Origin: Betaproteobacteria bacterium
GTDB lineage: Bacteria > Pseudomonadota > Gammaproteobacteria > Burkholderiales > SG8-39
Length of the DNA stretch: 5,581 nucleotides
Assembly: GCA_011391185.1 (NCBI GenBank)
Contig: JAABRB010000246.1
Span: 1-5,581, forward strand
Direction of reading: 5' to 3'
Part shown: positions 1-5,581 of the stretch, piece by piece
How the letters are laid out: each line of letters begins with the position of its first letter
Position numbering within the stretch: position 1 is the stretch's first letter
Made by a program: the position numbers and the translations under genes
Notes under the pieces: model-generated
Seen by the model: only the letters and a program-made list of their open reading frames with translations
What the model was told of the DNA's origin: nothing
Databases searched by the model: none

Positions 1-1
1 A

Positions 2-25
2 GGAGGAAACCGGCTGGTTTCCTCC
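2..25. repeat. Perfect 10-bp hairpin at the left edge
   Basis: Bases 2-11 (GGAGGAAACC) are the exact reverse complement of 16-25 (GGTTTCCTCC), with a four-base loop GGCT at 12-15. No T tract follows on the plus strand, and on the minus strand the following bases lie outside the window, so a terminator for the minus-strand genes can be neither shown nor excluded. It may belong to a repeat continuing to the left. Confidence 0.6.
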
Positions 26-38
26 CGTTACCCTCCTT

Positions 39-53
39 CCCGCCAAGGGCGGG
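39..53. repeat. Short GC-rich hairpin
   Basis: Bases 39-44 (CCCGCC) pair with 48-53 (GGCGGG) around a three-base loop AAG. Together with the hairpin at 2-25 it shows that the whole area downstream of the mutase gene is rich in inverted repeats. It is not followed by a T tract at a useful distance, so it is not called as a terminator. It could be a decayed relative of the REP-like units next to it, but I see no convincing alignment. Confidence 0.45.
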
Positions 54-78
54 TTGTCGCGGGGCGGGGGTAGGATTT

Positions 79-202
79 TTTTCCCCTCCTTTTCAAGGAG
101 GGGTGCCCGCGAAGCGGGCGGGGTGGTTGAGGCTTCGATCAGGGCTCTGGAACACCACCCCGGTTGCTTCGCAACCACCCCTCCTCGAAGAGGAGGGGAA
201 AA
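79..202. repeat. REPIN-like inverted pair of REP-type elements
   Basis: Arm 1 (79-127) and arm 2 (154-202) are inverted copies matching at 41 of 49 positions, separated by a 26-base spacer (128-153). Each arm holds two hairpins. The outer one has a 9-bp stem (83-91 with 95-103; 178-186 with 190-198) and a three-base loop. The inner one has a 6-bp stem (105-110 with 114-119; 162-167 with 171-176) and loop GAA or its complement TTC. All eight differences between the arms are paired: 91/95 is T-A in arm 1 but C-G in arm 2 read in the same direction, and the three middle pairs of the inner stem (106/118, 107/117, 108/116) are also swapped. Paired inverted REP units (REPINs) are known to be mobilised in trans by RAYT tyrosine transposases; no such gene is present here. 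Family assignment is inference from architecture and a familiar GGAGGGGTG...GGGTGGT pattern. Confidence 0.75.
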
Positions 203-230
203 GTTGTCTCGCCGGCCCCTGAACGCCCCG

Positions 231-1616
231 CTAGAACGGTAACTTCGCGTCCGGCTTCGCGGCGAGCAGGACCCGCCGAAACTCATTCTGGATGCGTTGC
301 AGGCCGGCCGCATTCTGCGCCTCGAAACGCAGCACGACGACCGGCATGGTGTTGGACGCCCGCGCCAGGCCAAAGCCATCGGGATACTCGACCCGCAGTC
401 CGTCAAGCGTGACGATGTCCGCAGCGCCGGGAAACTGCGCCTCCTGCTGCAGCCGGGCGATCAGCCGATGCGGCTCGCCTTCGACGAGCGGGAGATGGAG
501 TTCCGGCGTCGAAACCGAGTCGGGAAGCGCCTCCAGCACCGCGCCCGGATCACCGCTACGCGACAACACTTCGAGCAACCGGGCGCCGGCATAGAGACCG
601 TCGTCGAAGCCGTACCAGCGCTCGGCAAAGAAGATGTGGCCGCTCATCTCGCCGGCCAGCGGCGCGCCCGTCTCCTGCAGCCGCGCCTTCACCAGCGAGT
701 GGCCGGTTTTCCACATGGCGGGCCGCCCGCCGTGGCGCCGGATCCATACCGGCAGATTACGCGTGCACTTCACGTCGAAGACGATCTCCGCTCCGGGACA
801 GCGCTCGAGTACATCCGCGGCGAGCGGCATCAGCAGCCGGTCGGCATAGATGATCGCGCCGCTCGGGGTCACGACACCGAGACGATCGCCGTCGCCGTCG
901 AAAGCAAGTCCGAGCTCGCTCTCGCCGGTCGCGAGCCGCGCGACGAGATCCACGAGATTCTCGGGCTGGGTCGGATCGGGATGGTGATTGGGAAACGTCC
1001 CGTCCACGTCGCAAAAGAGCTCCGAAACCTCACATCCCATGCGACGGTAGAGCTCGGGCGCGACACTTCCAGCCACGCCGTTGCCGCAGTCCACGGCCAC
1101 ACGCATCGGCCGCGCGAGCTTCACGTCGCCAGCGATGCGCGCGAGATAGGCCTCGCGCACATCCGCGCGCCGGTAGCCGCCCGTGCCGTTCGCCGGAACG
1201 GCGAAATCTCCGGCCTCGATGCGGCGCCGCAGTTGCTGGATCGCCTCGCTCGCGAGCGTGATGCCGTTCAAGACCATCTTCAGGCCGTTGTACTCGGGGG
1301 GGTTGTGGCTGCCGGTCACCAGCACCGCCGACCCGGTGCCGAGCTCGTGCGCGGCAAAGTAGCCCATCGGCGTGGTGACCATTCCCACGTCCACGACGGC
1401 GACGCCGCTTGCCCGGATGCCGCGCGCCAGCGCCCCCGCGAGCTCGGGGCCCGACAGCCGCCCGTCACGACCCATCGCGATCGATCGGCCGCCGCGCGCG
1501 AGGCACTCCGACCCGAGCGCGCGTCCGATGAGCTCGATCCCCGCCACGGTCAGCGTCCGGCCGACGATGCCGCGGATGTCATAGGCCTTGAAGATCTCGG
1601 GGGGGCAGTCTGTCAT
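231..1616 (-). CDS. algC: Phosphomannomutase/phosphoglucomutase (AlgC/ManB type)
   Basis: Interconverts mannose-6-phosphate with mannose-1-phosphate, and glucose-6-phosphate with glucose-1-phosphate, in the cytoplasm, feeding GDP-mannose and UDP-glucose routes to LPS and exopolysaccharide. The 461 residues match the usual length of the alpha-D-phosphohexomutase family (Pseudomonas AlgC is 463). All four signatures are present: the phosphoserine loop TGSHNPPEYNG with Ser103; the metal loop DGDGDR at 240-245; the sugar-recognition loop GEMSGH at 322-327; and the C-terminal phosphate-binding loop RASNTMP at 419-425. KTGHS at 303-307 is also kept. I prefer the ATG at 1614-1616; an in-frame GTG at 1623-1625 would add only three residues, and neither has a clear Shine-Dalgarno. 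It starts 18 bases after the stop of the YheT-like gene, so co-transcription is likely. It appears intact. Whether the cell uses it mainly for mannose or glucose cannot be read from sequence. Confidence 0.95.
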   Translation of the reverse strand: MTDCPPEIFKAYDIRGIVGRTLTVAGIELIGRALGSECLARGGRSIAMGRDGRLSGPELAGALARGIRASGVAVVDVGMVTTPMGYFAAHELGTGSAVLVTGSHNPPEYNGLKMVLNGITLASEAIQQLRRRIEAGDFAVPANGTGGYRRADVREAYLARIAGDVKLARPMRVAVDCGNGVAGSVAPELYRRMGCEVSELFCDVDGTFPNHHPDPTQPENLVDLVARLATGESELGLAFDGDGDRLGVVTPSGAIIYADRLLMPLAADVLERCPGAEIVFDVKCTRNLPVWIRRHGGRPAMWKTGHSLVKARLQETGAPLAGEMSGHIFFAERWYGFDDGLYAGARLLEVLSRSGDPGAVLEALPDSVSTPELHLPLVEGEPHRLIARLQQEAQFPGAADIVTLDGLRVEYPDGFGLARASNTMPVVVLRFEAQNAAGLQRIQNEFRRVLLAAKPDAKLPF

Positions 1617-1634
1617 CGATAACACCGGGTTCAG

Positions 1635-2633
1635 TCAGCGAATCAGCCGTTGATTATCGCACCCGGCGAGGTGCGCTTCGAAGAAGCCGAGCACCCGCGC
1701 CGGCACCCAGCCGATGCGCCCGGGAAACGGCCCGGTCACGAACCCGACGTGTCCGCCGGCCGCGGGGTAATCGAGCACGACCTCCGCCGAGACGTGCTCC
1801 GGCCCGGGAAGATACTCGCCGGGCAGGAACGGATCATCGCGCGCGTTGATCACGAGCGTGGGCACGCGGACGCGCTTGAGGAGTGGTTTCGCGCTCGATC
1901 GCAGCCAGTAGTCGGAGGCATCGCGGAAACCGTGCAGCGGCGCAGTGACGGCGTCGTCGAACTCGCGCAACGTCCGTGCGCGCGCAGCGGCCGCTCCGTC
2001 CACGCAGCCGGGAAAGCGCGTCAGCTTCGCCGCGGTCTTGCGCTTGAGGGAAGCGAGGAAATGCCGCGCGTACACCAGATTGAAGCCGCGTCCCAGGGCA
2101 TCTCCGGCCGCGGTCAGATCCAGCGGCGCCGAGACGGCCGCCGCCGCGCCGACGATTTCGCGCGCCGCGTCGCCCGCCTCCCCCAGGCACTTGAGCAATG
2201 CGTTGCCGCCGAGCGAGACGCCGACGGCGAAGAGCGGTGCCGCGCCGGCGGCCGACCGGAGGCGCCGCAGCATCCAGTCGATCTCCCGCGAGTCGCCGGA
2301 GTGATAGGCACGCGGCAGGTTGTTGGGCTCGCCACCGCACCCGCGGAAGTGCGGCACCACGCCGCGCCAGCCGCGCGCCCGGGTGGCGTCCATCAGCGCG
2401 CGTGCGTAGTGACTCGCCGAGCTTCCCTCAAGCCCGTGAAAGAGCGCCACAAGCGGGGCATTCGCCGGTCCGTCGATCCAGTCCGCCACGACGAAATCGC
2501 CGTCGGGCGTGTCCCAGCGCTCGCGCCGGTAGCGCATCCGGGTGCCCCGCACAGCAAGCGCGGCAAAGAGGGTCTGCGCGTTCCCGCGGCGCAGCCACCA
2601 GGGCGGACGAAACGACGTGAAACTGCGCGTCAA
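1635..2633 (-). CDS. yheT: YheT-like alpha/beta hydrolase
   Basis: A predicted cytoplasmic serine hydrolase of the YheT/COG0429 group, whose members are usually described as esterases or carboxylesterase-like; the natural substrate is not known. With the TTG start the protein is 332 residues, close to E. coli YheT (about 340). Visible features in order: the conserved N-terminal FRPPWWLRRGNAQTL (8-22); HGLEGSS (66-72) for the oxyanion region; HFRGCGGEPN (95-104) and YHSGD (110-114), diagnostic of the group; the nucleophile elbow GVSLGG with Ser140; the acid in ARDDPF (Asp266 or Asp267); and His295 in GGHVGF. The start is chosen because FRPPWWL is conserved and must be included, and TTG at 2631-2633 is the only in-frame start that does so. 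It overlaps the preceding stop as TTGA, implying translational coupling. The next ATG (residue 33) would cut off the conserved N-terminus. Confidence 0.9.
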   Translation of the reverse strand: MTRSFTSFRPPWWLRRGNAQTLFAALAVRGTRMRYRRERWDTPDGDFVVADWIDGPANAPLVALFHGLEGSSASHYARALMDATRARGWRGVVPHFRGCGGEPNNLPRAYHSGDSREIDWMLRRLRSAAGAAPLFAVGVSLGGNALLKCLGEAGDAAREIVGAAAAVSAPLDLTAAGDALGRGFNLVYARHFLASLKRKTAAKLTRFPGCVDGAAAARARTLREFDDAVTAPLHGFRDASDYWLRSSAKPLLKRVRVPTLVINARDDPFLPGEYLPGPEHVSAEVVLDYPAAGGHVGFVTGPFPGRIGWVPARVLGFFEAHLAGCDNQRLIR

Positions 2634-3055
2634 TGCAGGATCTTGGAGGTCTCTGCCGGTCCGGGTGCCTGCGGCGCCGCGGACGCGTGGTGCACGAGGA
2701 TGCGCCAGCCGCTGCCGGTGCGAATATAGACGTTCGTCGTCACGATCGGCGGACGGGGCGCCTGCTCGCCCACCACGGTGATGTTCTCGTGGACGCTGTG
2801 TATGGAAAGCATCATGCCCTGCACATACACCGCGTTCGAGATCTGGACCTGCAGGCGCTGCCGCGACTTGAAGATCTGCGTCCAGCTCGCGCGGACCTGC
2901 TCGAACCCGGTGAGCCGCGCACCGCCCGGATGCACGCAGACCACTTCCTCGTCTTCGGCCCAGATCGCCAGCATCGCATCGATGTCGGCACGTTCGATCG
3001 CCGCGTAGAACGCGGCCTCGGCATCCTGCGGCGTGATATATGCGGCACGGCTCAC
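2630..3055 (-). CDS. NTF2/SnoaL-like small protein (DUF4440-type fold)
   Basis: A 141-residue protein of the NTF2-like superfamily, which forms a cone-shaped alpha+beta fold and includes ketosteroid isomerase, SnoaL cyclases and many uncharacterised proteins. Visible landmarks are the N-terminal helix PQDAEAAFYAAIERADIDAM followed by IWAED (31-35), the strongly conserved VCVHPGG (39-45), SWTQIF (57-62), and the closing strand WRILVHHASA (117-126). The HPGG and HHAS stretches recur in a proteobacterial subgroup annotated only as nuclear transport factor 2 family or SnoaL-like. No enzyme activity can be assigned. The start is GTG at 3053-3055; it has no Shine-Dalgarno, but no other start fits the conserved N-terminal helix. 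It is translationally linked to the downstream YheT-like gene, so the two may act together or merely share a transcript. Confidence 0.85.
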   Translation of the reverse strand: MSRAAYITPQDAEAAFYAAIERADIDAMLAIWAEDEEVVCVHPGGARLTGFEQVRASWTQIFKSRQRLQVQISNAVYVQGMMLSIHSVHENITVVGEQAPRPPIVTTNVYIRTGSGWRILVHHASAAPQAPGPAETSKILH

Positions 3056-3063
3056 GGCGCGCG

Positions 3064-3072
3064 ATATTAGCA
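3064..3072 (-). promoter_or_regulatory. Possible extended -10 element directly before the NTF2-like gene
   Basis: On the minus strand the bases read TGCTAATAT, a TG-N-TAATAT arrangement like an extended -10 box, with no recognisable -35. Transcription would begin near 3057, two bases before the GTG start at 3055, giving an almost leaderless message. This fits the absence of a ribosome binding site there, but such short AT-rich words occur by chance and the call is weak. Confidence 0.2.
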
Positions 3073-3145
3073 GAGATGCCGCCGGAGCCGGATGCGCATG
3101 CGAAATCAGCCCGCCTGCGCCGTTCCCGACTCCGGGGTCGAGCCG

Positions 3146-3982
3146 TCAGTGCGACATCAGCACCGGAACGGTCATGCTCTCGAGCATGGTGCGCGTCGCG
3201 CCGCCGAGGACCCATTGGCGGAGCCGCGAATGGCTGTAGGCCCCCATCACGATCAGATCGGATCCCAGGTCGGCAACGCGCGAGCGCATCAGGTCACCGC
3301 CGTCGATACCCTCGCCCTCCTCGGCCATGACCTCGACCTTGACGCCGTGGCGCACGAGGTCGGCCGCGATGTCGGCCCCGGGGATCTCGCCGTGCGCGCG
3401 CGCATCGGCACGCGGCCGAACCACCATGACCGTGACCTTGTCGGCACGCTGCAGCAGGGGCAGTGCATCCGTGACTGCGCGGGTTGCTTCGCGACTCGCG
3501 TTCCATGCGACGAAGATGTTCTTGCCCAGCGTCTTGATCCTGCCGGCGTAGGGCACCAGCAGCAGCGGCCGCCCGGCGGCGAAGATCACGCTCTGGATGG
3601 TTTCCATCCGTGTGGAGGCATCCGGCGCATTGACGTCCGCCTGGCCGACGATCAGCAGATCGGCGTATCGACCGTGCACTGCCGCGAGGTCCTCGACTTC
3701 ACCCTCGACCACCCGGCACTCGCCCGACAGGCCCGCCTTCGCAATCCGGTCGAGAAACATCTGGCGCGACGCCTTGACCCGGTCCTCGGCCTCGCGCGAA
3801 CGCTGGGCGATCATCTCGGCGATCTCGGCGCTGCGGATATACCCGGGCAGATCCGGCCTGCTCAGGAAGCACAATCCGACGAGGTGCGCACCGAAATCCG
3901 CGGCCAGGCCGGCCGCAACTTCGAATTGCGCGGGCCACCGGGGGCTATCGTCGACACGAATCAGGATCGTCTTGTACGTCAT
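3146..3982 (-). CDS. Tandem-domain universal stress protein (UspA family)
   Basis: A 278-residue soluble protein with two Usp domains in a row. Domain 1 spans about 1-145, opening with MTYKTILIRVDDS and ending RPLLLVPY (138-145). Domain 2 spans about 153-278, from KNIFVAWNAS (154-163) to TVPVLMSH. Family members bind ATP or other ligands and help cells survive starvation, oxidative stress or low oxygen, usually without a known reaction. Domain 2 keeps the nucleotide-binding pattern G-x2-G-x9-G in the altered form GAYSHSRLRQWVLGG (247-261), with Ser250 where the second Gly is usual. Domain 1 has no recognisable copy, suggesting only domain 2 could bind nucleotide. The ATG at 3980-3982 is preceded by a strong GGAGG five bases away. 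A gap of 128 bases upstream suggests its own promoter. It appears full length; the open frame continuing upstream to 4894 is a shadow of the amidase gene. Confidence 0.93.
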   Translation of the reverse strand: MTYKTILIRVDDSPRWPAQFEVAAGLAADFGAHLVGLCFLSRPDLPGYIRSAEIAEMIAQRSREAEDRVKASRQMFLDRIAKAGLSGECRVVEGEVEDLAAVHGRYADLLIVGQADVNAPDASTRMETIQSVIFAAGRPLLLVPYAGRIKTLGKNIFVAWNASREATRAVTDALPLLQRADKVTVMVVRPRADARAHGEIPGADIAADLVRHGVKVEVMAEEGEGIDGGDLMRSRVADLGSDLIVMGAYSHSRLRQWVLGGATRTMLESMTVPVLMSH

Positions 3983-3987
3983 GGTTT

Positions 3988-3992
3988 CCTCC
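3988..3992 (-). promoter_or_regulatory. Strong ribosome binding site of the universal stress gene
   Basis: The minus strand reads GGAGG, then AAACC, then the ATG at 3982: a five-base spacer from a near-consensus Shine-Dalgarno. It fixes the start of the stress protein and is the only strong ribosome binding site in the window, consistent with high translation. Confidence 0.85.
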
Positions 3993-4019
3993 GATTTCCG
4001 GCATTCACGCGCCGGACGC

Positions 4020-4068
4020 CAAGCTGACTCTATCTGCCCGCAGGAGCAAGGGACTTGAGCTATCGCAA
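4020..4068 (-). promoter_or_regulatory. Candidate FNR/ANR-type class II promoter for the universal stress gene
   Basis: On the minus strand, 4068-4055 reads TTGCGATAGCTCAA, which matches 7 of the 10 defined bases of the FNR/ANR consensus TTGAT-N4-ATCAA. Exactly 22 bases downstream lies TAGAGT (4032-4027), matching 4 of 6 bases of the -10 box. That places the predicted start of transcription at 4020 and the site centre at -41.5, the standard class II FNR activation geometry. There is no -35 hexamer at the right distance, as expected for an activator-dependent promoter. Known biology supports this, since several proteobacterial usp genes are under FNR or ANR control. The three deviations from consensus keep the call tentative. 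Confidence 0.35.
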
Positions 4069-4110
4069 ATCCGGAGCGGAAGGAAGTCGTCGACTTCGGG
4101 CTGGCCAGGC

Positions 4111-4278
4111 TCAGTCGTCCTTCGCCTTCAGCGACTGCCAGAGGTCGACGGTCATCATCGTGAGCCCGATCCCTGCCACGGCGAAGAGCGCGCCATCCTT
4201 GAGCTTGACCACCACCGGGCCAATGAACAGGATGAGCAGTGCGCCCGCCAAGATGCTTGCGATAATTTTGAACATCAT
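4111..4278 (-). CDS. Small two-helix membrane protein, function unknown
   Basis: A 55-residue protein starting MMFKIIASILAGALLILF and ending WQSLKAKDD. Two hydrophobic stretches, about 4-24 and 28-45, are separated by the charged turn KLKDG (25-29 region), giving a predicted hairpin in the inner membrane with a short charged tail. The start is a double ATG at 4273-4278; a G-rich run just before (GGGGGGTGA on the minus strand) may act as a weak ribosome binding site. It begins 21 bases after the amidase stop on the same strand, so co-transcription with the amidase is likely. Support for it being real: clean hydrophobic/charged organisation, G+C-rich third positions in frame, and a location in a gap otherwise lacking a gene. 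I do not recognise the family and assign no function. Confidence 0.7.
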   Translation of the reverse strand: MMFKIIASILAGALLILFIGPVVVKLKDGALFAVAGIGLTMMTVDLWQSLKAKDD

Positions 4279-4299
4279 GTCGAATCACCCCCCGTTTTT

Positions 4300-5581
4300 T
4301 CAGCTCGACGCAACCTGGCCCACGACCCAGCGCGCGGTCCGCAGCAGCCGCGCGTCGCTGTCGCGCCGCCCGACCAGCTGCATTCCCAGCGGCAACCCGT
4401 TCACGCCACGCATCAGCGGCAGGCTGAGCGCCGGCATACCGGCGAGCGTCCACAGGGTGCAGAAGGCGGGATCGCCCGTGGATTCCAGTCCTTTCGGCGC
4501 CGTACCTGTCGCGGCGGGCGTGATGATCGCGTCGCAGCGCTCGAAGATCTCGTCGAACCCTTCGTTGATCGCTGGCACCCGCGCGCGCGCAAGCTGATAG
4601 TCGAGTGCCCTGACCGCGCGCCCCTTGGCGAGCTGCTCGCGCAGGCGCTCCGAGATCCGGTCCCGTCCCCTTTGCCATTCCTGATCGAGATTCGCCGCCA
4701 TCTCCGCTTCCATGATGGTTCGATGCCAGTCGAGCGACTGGCGCGCCGACTCCGGAAGATCCACCTCCACCACGCGATCGCCCAGCGCCGCCGCAAGCTC
4801 GGCAAACGCCTCCTGCGTCTCCGCGTCGGCGCGGTCCCAGGCCGGGCCCTTCACGAATGCGAGCAGCGGCGCGAACGGCGGCGCTTCGGCGCACGTCGCC
4901 GCGAAAGGGATGTGCCCGCGCACCCGCGTGTCGGGATCGCGCGCGTCGTAGCTGACGAGCTGCTCGGCGGCGAGAGCGACGTCCTCGAGGGTGCGTGCAA
5001 AGATTCCGACGTGGTCCAGCGTGCGCGAAAGCGTCAGCACGCCACCCCGGGAAATCAGTCCGTGGGTCGGCTTGAAGCCGTAGACGCCGCAGTACGAGGC
5101 GGGCCGGATCACCGATCCGTTGGTCTGACTGCCGAGTGCAATCGGCACCATGCCGGCTGCAACCGCCGCCGCGGAGCCACTCGACGAGCCACCTGGCGTG
5201 TGCGCAGAGTTGTGCGGATTGCGCGTCTTGCCGGGTGTGTAGGTGGCGAATTCGGTGGTGACGGTTTTCCCGAGGATGACCGCCCCCGCCGCGCGCAACA
5301 TCGCGACCGGCGTCGCGTCATGCGCCGGCGTGCGCCCCGAATGTAGGACGCTGCCGTCTTCGGTCGGCATGTCGGCAGTGTCGAAGATGTCCTTGATGCC
5401 GACCGGAATGCCGTGCAGAGGCCCGACCGCCTGGCCTTCGCTGCGATCCCGGTCGCGCGCTTTTGCCTGTACGAGCGCGTGCTCGGGATCGAGGTAGGCC
5501 CAGGCCTGCACCTCGGCATCCACCTCGCTCACCCGCGCCAGGCAGGCCTCGGACAGCTGCTGGGCGCTGATCGCGCCCTCG
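4300..5581 (-). CDS. Amidase-signature family amidase, N-terminus outside the window
   Basis: A cytoplasmic hydrolase of the amidase-signature family, which cleaves amide bonds with a Ser-cisSer-Lys triad; substrate unknown. The visible 426 codons run off the right edge in an open frame, with typical upstream residues (ISAQQLSEACLARVSEVDAE), so the GTG at 5530-5532 is internal and only a few tens of residues are probably missing. Counting from that GTG, the triad is Lys47 in GIPVGIKDIFD (codon at 5392-5394), the cis-Ser at 116 in TPGGSSSGSAA, and the nucleophile Ser140 in SQTNGSVIRPA (codon at 5113-5115), with the usual 24-residue separation of the two serines. FKPTHGLIS and the C-terminal GLPLGMQLVGRR are also family landmarks. 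It is a stand-alone amidase rather than GatA as far as can be seen, since no gatB or gatC is nearby. The nucleophile motif carries NGS where GGS is more common. Confidence 0.92.
   Translation of the reverse strand, partial: EGAISAQQLSEACLARVSEVDAEVQAWAYLDPEHALVQAKARDRDRSEGQAVGPLHGIPVGIKDIFDTADMPTEDGSVLHSGRTPAHDATPVAMLRAAGAVILGKTVTTEFATYTPGKTRNPHNSAHTPGGSSSGSAAAVAAGMVPIALGSQTNGSVIRPASYCGVYGFKPTHGLISRGGVLTLSRTLDHVGIFARTLEDVALAAEQLVSYDARDPDTRVRGHIPFAATCAEAPPFAPLLAFVKGPAWDRADAETQEAFAELAAALGDRVVEVDLPESARQSLDWHRTIMEAEMAANLDQEWQRGRDRISERLREQLAKGRAVRALDYQLARARVPAINEGFDEIFERCDAIITPAATGTAPKGLESTGDPAFCTLWTLAGMPALSLPLMRGVNGLPLGMQLVGRRDSDARLLRTARWVVGQVASS

Noticed and set aside
74..103. T-run next to a strong hairpin, read as an intrinsic terminator
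   Set aside because: On the plus strand the T-run precedes the hairpin, and on the minus strand the hairpin is followed by A residues, so the order is wrong for termination in both directions.
54..412. Short plus-strand open frames across the repeat region
   Set aside because: They translate the inverted repeats and the antisense end of the mutase gene; no start signal or protein-like composition.
297..1622. 441-residue open frame on the plus strand opposite the whole mutase gene
   Set aside because: The minus strand encodes a complete mutase with every signature motif; the plus-strand translation is rich in Arg, Ala, His and Pro with no recognisable motif, typical of an antisense frame in GC-rich DNA.
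1650..2729. 359-residue plus-strand open frame opposite the YheT-like hydrolase
   Set aside because: Same reason: it is antisense to a gene with an intact catalytic triad, and its composition is low-complexity Arg/Ala/Gly.
2634..3215. Upstream extension of the YheT-like frame, making a 526-residue protein
   Set aside because: The extra part overlaps the NTF2-like gene in another frame and has no domain; orthologues are about 330-340 residues.
3092..4027. 311-residue plus-strand open frame opposite the stress protein
   Set aside because: Antisense shadow of a clear Usp gene; no domain, and no ribosome binding site supports it.
4083..4097. Hairpin GAAGTC-GTC-GACTTC downstream of the small membrane gene, as a terminator
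   Set aside because: The stem is only 6 bp and no T tract follows on the minus strand, so it is not a convincing intrinsic terminator.
3983..4894. Upstream extension of the stress protein frame, making a 582-residue protein
   Set aside because: The Usp family begins at MTYKTILIRVDD, which has a strong ribosome binding site; the extension overlaps the small membrane gene and the amidase in another frame and reads as Arg/Gly-rich noise.

Overview
This window looks like ordinary chromosome from a GC-rich proteobacterium, most likely a betaproteobacterium. That assignment is an inference from three things: strongly GC-biased codon use, an AlgC-type phosphomannomutase/phosphoglucomutase, and the grouping of that gene with a YheT-type hydrolase and a small NTF2-like protein. 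A gammaproteobacterium is not excluded. All six genes I can support lie on the minus strand, so transcription runs from high to low coordinates.

In transcription order: (1) an amidase-signature amidase whose N-terminus runs off the right edge; (2) a 55-residue two-helix membrane protein starting 21 bases after the amidase stop; (3) a 128-base gap with a candidate FNR/ANR-type class II promoter; (4) a tandem-domain universal stress protein with a strong ribosome binding site; (5) a 90-base gap with a weak extended -10 element; (6) a compact run of an NTF2/SnoaL-like protein, a YheT-like alpha/beta hydrolase whose TTG start overlaps the previous stop, and an AlgC-type mutase 18 bases further on.

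The left 230 bases hold no gene. They contain several GC-rich hairpins. The most notable is an inverted pair of REP-like elements (79-202) with the layout of a REPIN. Its two 49-base arms differ at 8 positions, and all 8 fall into four compensatory base-pair swaps that keep the internal hairpins intact.

The mutase supplies sugar phosphates for surface polysaccharide, the stress protein suggests a stress or low-oxygen response, and the amidase and hydrolase are general hydrolytic enzymes. I see no single pathway joining them, and no phage, defence, CRISPR or RNA gene. The items most worth following up are the REPIN-like pair, the small membrane protein and the candidate FNR-type promoter.
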